From: CAXYVX01 sp964292495 | GTDB taxonomy: Bacteria > Patescibacteriota > Saccharimonadia > Saccharimonadales > Saccharimonadaceae | DNA: 50,978 nucleotides | Direction: 5' to 3' | Assembly: GCA_964292495.1 (NCBI GenBank) | Contig: CAXYVX010000002.1 | Span: 1-50,978 of the forward strand | In this document: one piece after another, positions 50,015 to 50,978 of the stretch | Position numbering within the stretch: position 1 is the stretch's first letter | Layout of the letters: each line of letters opens with the position of its first letter | The notes under the pieces: model-generated | The model's input: the letters and a program-made list of their open reading frames with translations, nothing else | What the model was told of the DNA's origin: nothing | The model's database searches: none | Position numbers and translations under genes: made by a program

Positions 50015-50803
50015 TTAGCCGATTTTTCGCGAAATTTCCTCTGTAGCGGCTTTATATGCGCGCGCGCCTTTGGAGAATTTGTCGTAATCGCCGACTGGCA
50101 AGCCATGACTTGGCGCTTCGGCGAGGCGGACATTGCGTGGAATTTTGGTCTCAAGGACTTTTCCAGGGAAATGGCGTTTGACTTCTTCGTAAACTTCGCG
50201 AGAAAGCGCGGTGCGTTGGTCGTACATGGTCACGAGAACACCGAGGATTTCCAGAGTTGGGTTGAGCCCGCGGCGCACAACTTTCATGGTTTCCAACAAC
50301 TGTCCGAGCCCTTCCAGCGCGTAAAATTCGGCTTGGAGCGGCAATAAAATATGGTCCGCGGCCACCAGCGCGTTCGCTGTCAACAGGGAAAGCGACGGCG
50401 GGGAGTCAATCAAAACAATGTCGTAATCTTCGGAAACGGTCGCCAGCAAATCGCGAAGTTTTGTGAATCTGTGAGGGTCGTTCGCCAGCCCAACCTCCGC
50501 GTCCGCTAGAGTTGGGATGCTCGGCGCTATGTCCAGCCGCTTGAATTTTGTCTTTTTGATTATTTCGCGAAGAGTGTTCTCGCCGCTGATTGCGTCCACG
50601 ATGGTTGGTTCACCGTCCGGATTTTCGCGAGAGGAAAGCTTGGATTTGTCTATGCCGAGCCCTGATGTGGCGTTTCCTTGCGGGTCAAAATCCACCAATA
50701 AAACGCGCAATTTTTTGGTTTTCGCGAAATTGTAGGCAAGATTGACGGCGGTTGTTGTTTTGCCGACGCCGCCTTTTTGGTTTGTGATGGCTATGATCTT
50801 CAT
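50015..50803 (-). CDS. parA: Chromosome-partitioning ATPase ParA (Soj-like)
   Basis: 262 residues. The deviant Walker A box KGGVGKTT follows the first strand MKIIAITNQ, and VLLVDFDPQGNATSGLG and DIVLIDSPPSLSLL are the A' and B motifs. It lacks an N-terminal helix-turn-helix, so it is the chromosomal (type Ib/Soj) size. TATAAT (complement of 50811-50816) ends 7 nt before ATG 50803, ruling out the longer reading to 50905 and implying a leaderless mRNA. TTCGCGAA sits 6 nt upstream of the -10. parB is not found downstream within the window. Confidence 0.93.
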   Translation of the reverse strand: MKIIAITNQKGGVGKTTTAVNLAYNFAKTKKLRVLLVDFDPQGNATSGLGIDKSKLSSRENPDGEPTIVDAISGENTLREIIKKTKFKRLDIAPSIPTLADAEVGLANDPHRFTKLRDLLATVSEDYDIVLIDSPPSLSLLTANALVAADHILLPLQAEFYALEGLGQLLETMKVVRRGLNPTLEILGVLVTMYDQRTALSREVYEEVKRHFPGKVLETKIPRNVRLAEAPSHGLPVGDYDKFSKGARAYKAATEEISRKIG

Positions 50804-50816
50804 TGCAAACATTATA

Positions 50817-50978
50817 GCGGGTTTCGCGAAAACTCGGTAGTCTTGACTAAATTTGTGAAAATTATTTGATATTTTCGCGAAGAAGCATGTTGATGTTAAA
50901 GCCACAATGAAAAATCGTTGTATGGGGGGGTGAACTCGTTAAAATGTTTATGTATATTTTACAACTAAACTAAATAAA
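50817..50978. other. Upstream region of parA at the window edge
   Basis: AT-rich sequence with two TTCGCGAA copies (50823-50830 and about 50874-50881) and a GGGGGGG tract (about 50924-50930). No gene or RNA is supported. Confidence 0.4.

Noticed and set aside
50804..50905. N-terminal extension of ParA
   Set aside because: It runs through the -10 box; the family begins at MKIIAITNQKGG.

Overview
The window reads as chromosomal DNA of a small-genome bacterium of the Candidate Phyla Radiation (Patescibacteria), most likely Saccharibacteria (TM7). The assignment is inferred from gene content and style; no database search was possible. UGA is used as an ordinary stop (for example at 5175-5177), which argues against the UGA-recoding Gracilibacteria and Absconditabacteria. 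Translation, division and envelope genes are separated by short orphan genes. The most striking property is a hugely over-represented palindrome, TTCGCGAA, found in genes on both strands and between genes.

Layout. 1-680: 3' end of 23S rRNA, 5S rRNA and a terminator. 844-4019: a sugar-nucleotide (mannose-1-phosphate guanylyltransferase-like) gene, a KGG-repeat stress protein, an ImmA/IrrE-type metallopeptidase with a zinc ribbon, and a small anchored surface protein. 4137-7091: ribosomal protein S1-like gene and infB. 7136-16289: a cell-surface locus with a sortase-like enzyme, a 948-residue coiled-coil/membrane protein, two paralogous small acidic proteins, two large sorting-signal surface proteins and a membrane-anchored beta-domain protein. 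16314-23630: fmt, def, priA, a phosphoribosyltransferase-like gene, a winged-helix regulator and recJ. 23639-30936: ABC-F ATPase, DUF1003 protein, rpsU, phoH with an orphan partner, yqeY, adk and map. 31014-38676: orphan genes, prfA, bL31, rpsB-tsf, three orphans, frr and uppS. 38747-44177: ftsA, ftsZ, nrdR and a DUF2207 protein. 44315-50803: TMEM175-like channel, ileS, rplU, two orphans and parA.

Expression signals are unusually readable. Many housekeeping genes have a TATAAT-like -10 box ending exactly 6 or 7 nt before the start codon and no Shine-Dalgarno sequence, so their mRNAs should be leaderless: immA-like, sortase, fmt, def, priA, recJ, ABC-F, rpsU, map, prfA, uppS and parA. This also corrects several starts, because longer upstream readings would put the promoter inside the gene (priA, prfA, parA, rpsU). 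Other genes, notably the orphan accessory proteins, have strong GGAGG-type ribosome sites and long leaders. Almost every transcription unit ends in a clear GC-hairpin/T-tract terminator.

The genes work together as a translation core (S1, S2, S21, L21, L31, IF2, EF-Ts, RF1, RRF, IleRS, fMet formylation, deformylation and Met removal), a division core (FtsA, FtsZ), and a surface-display module that probably attaches proteins carrying LPxTG or the related IAxTGPxET signals to the envelope of a host-associated cell.
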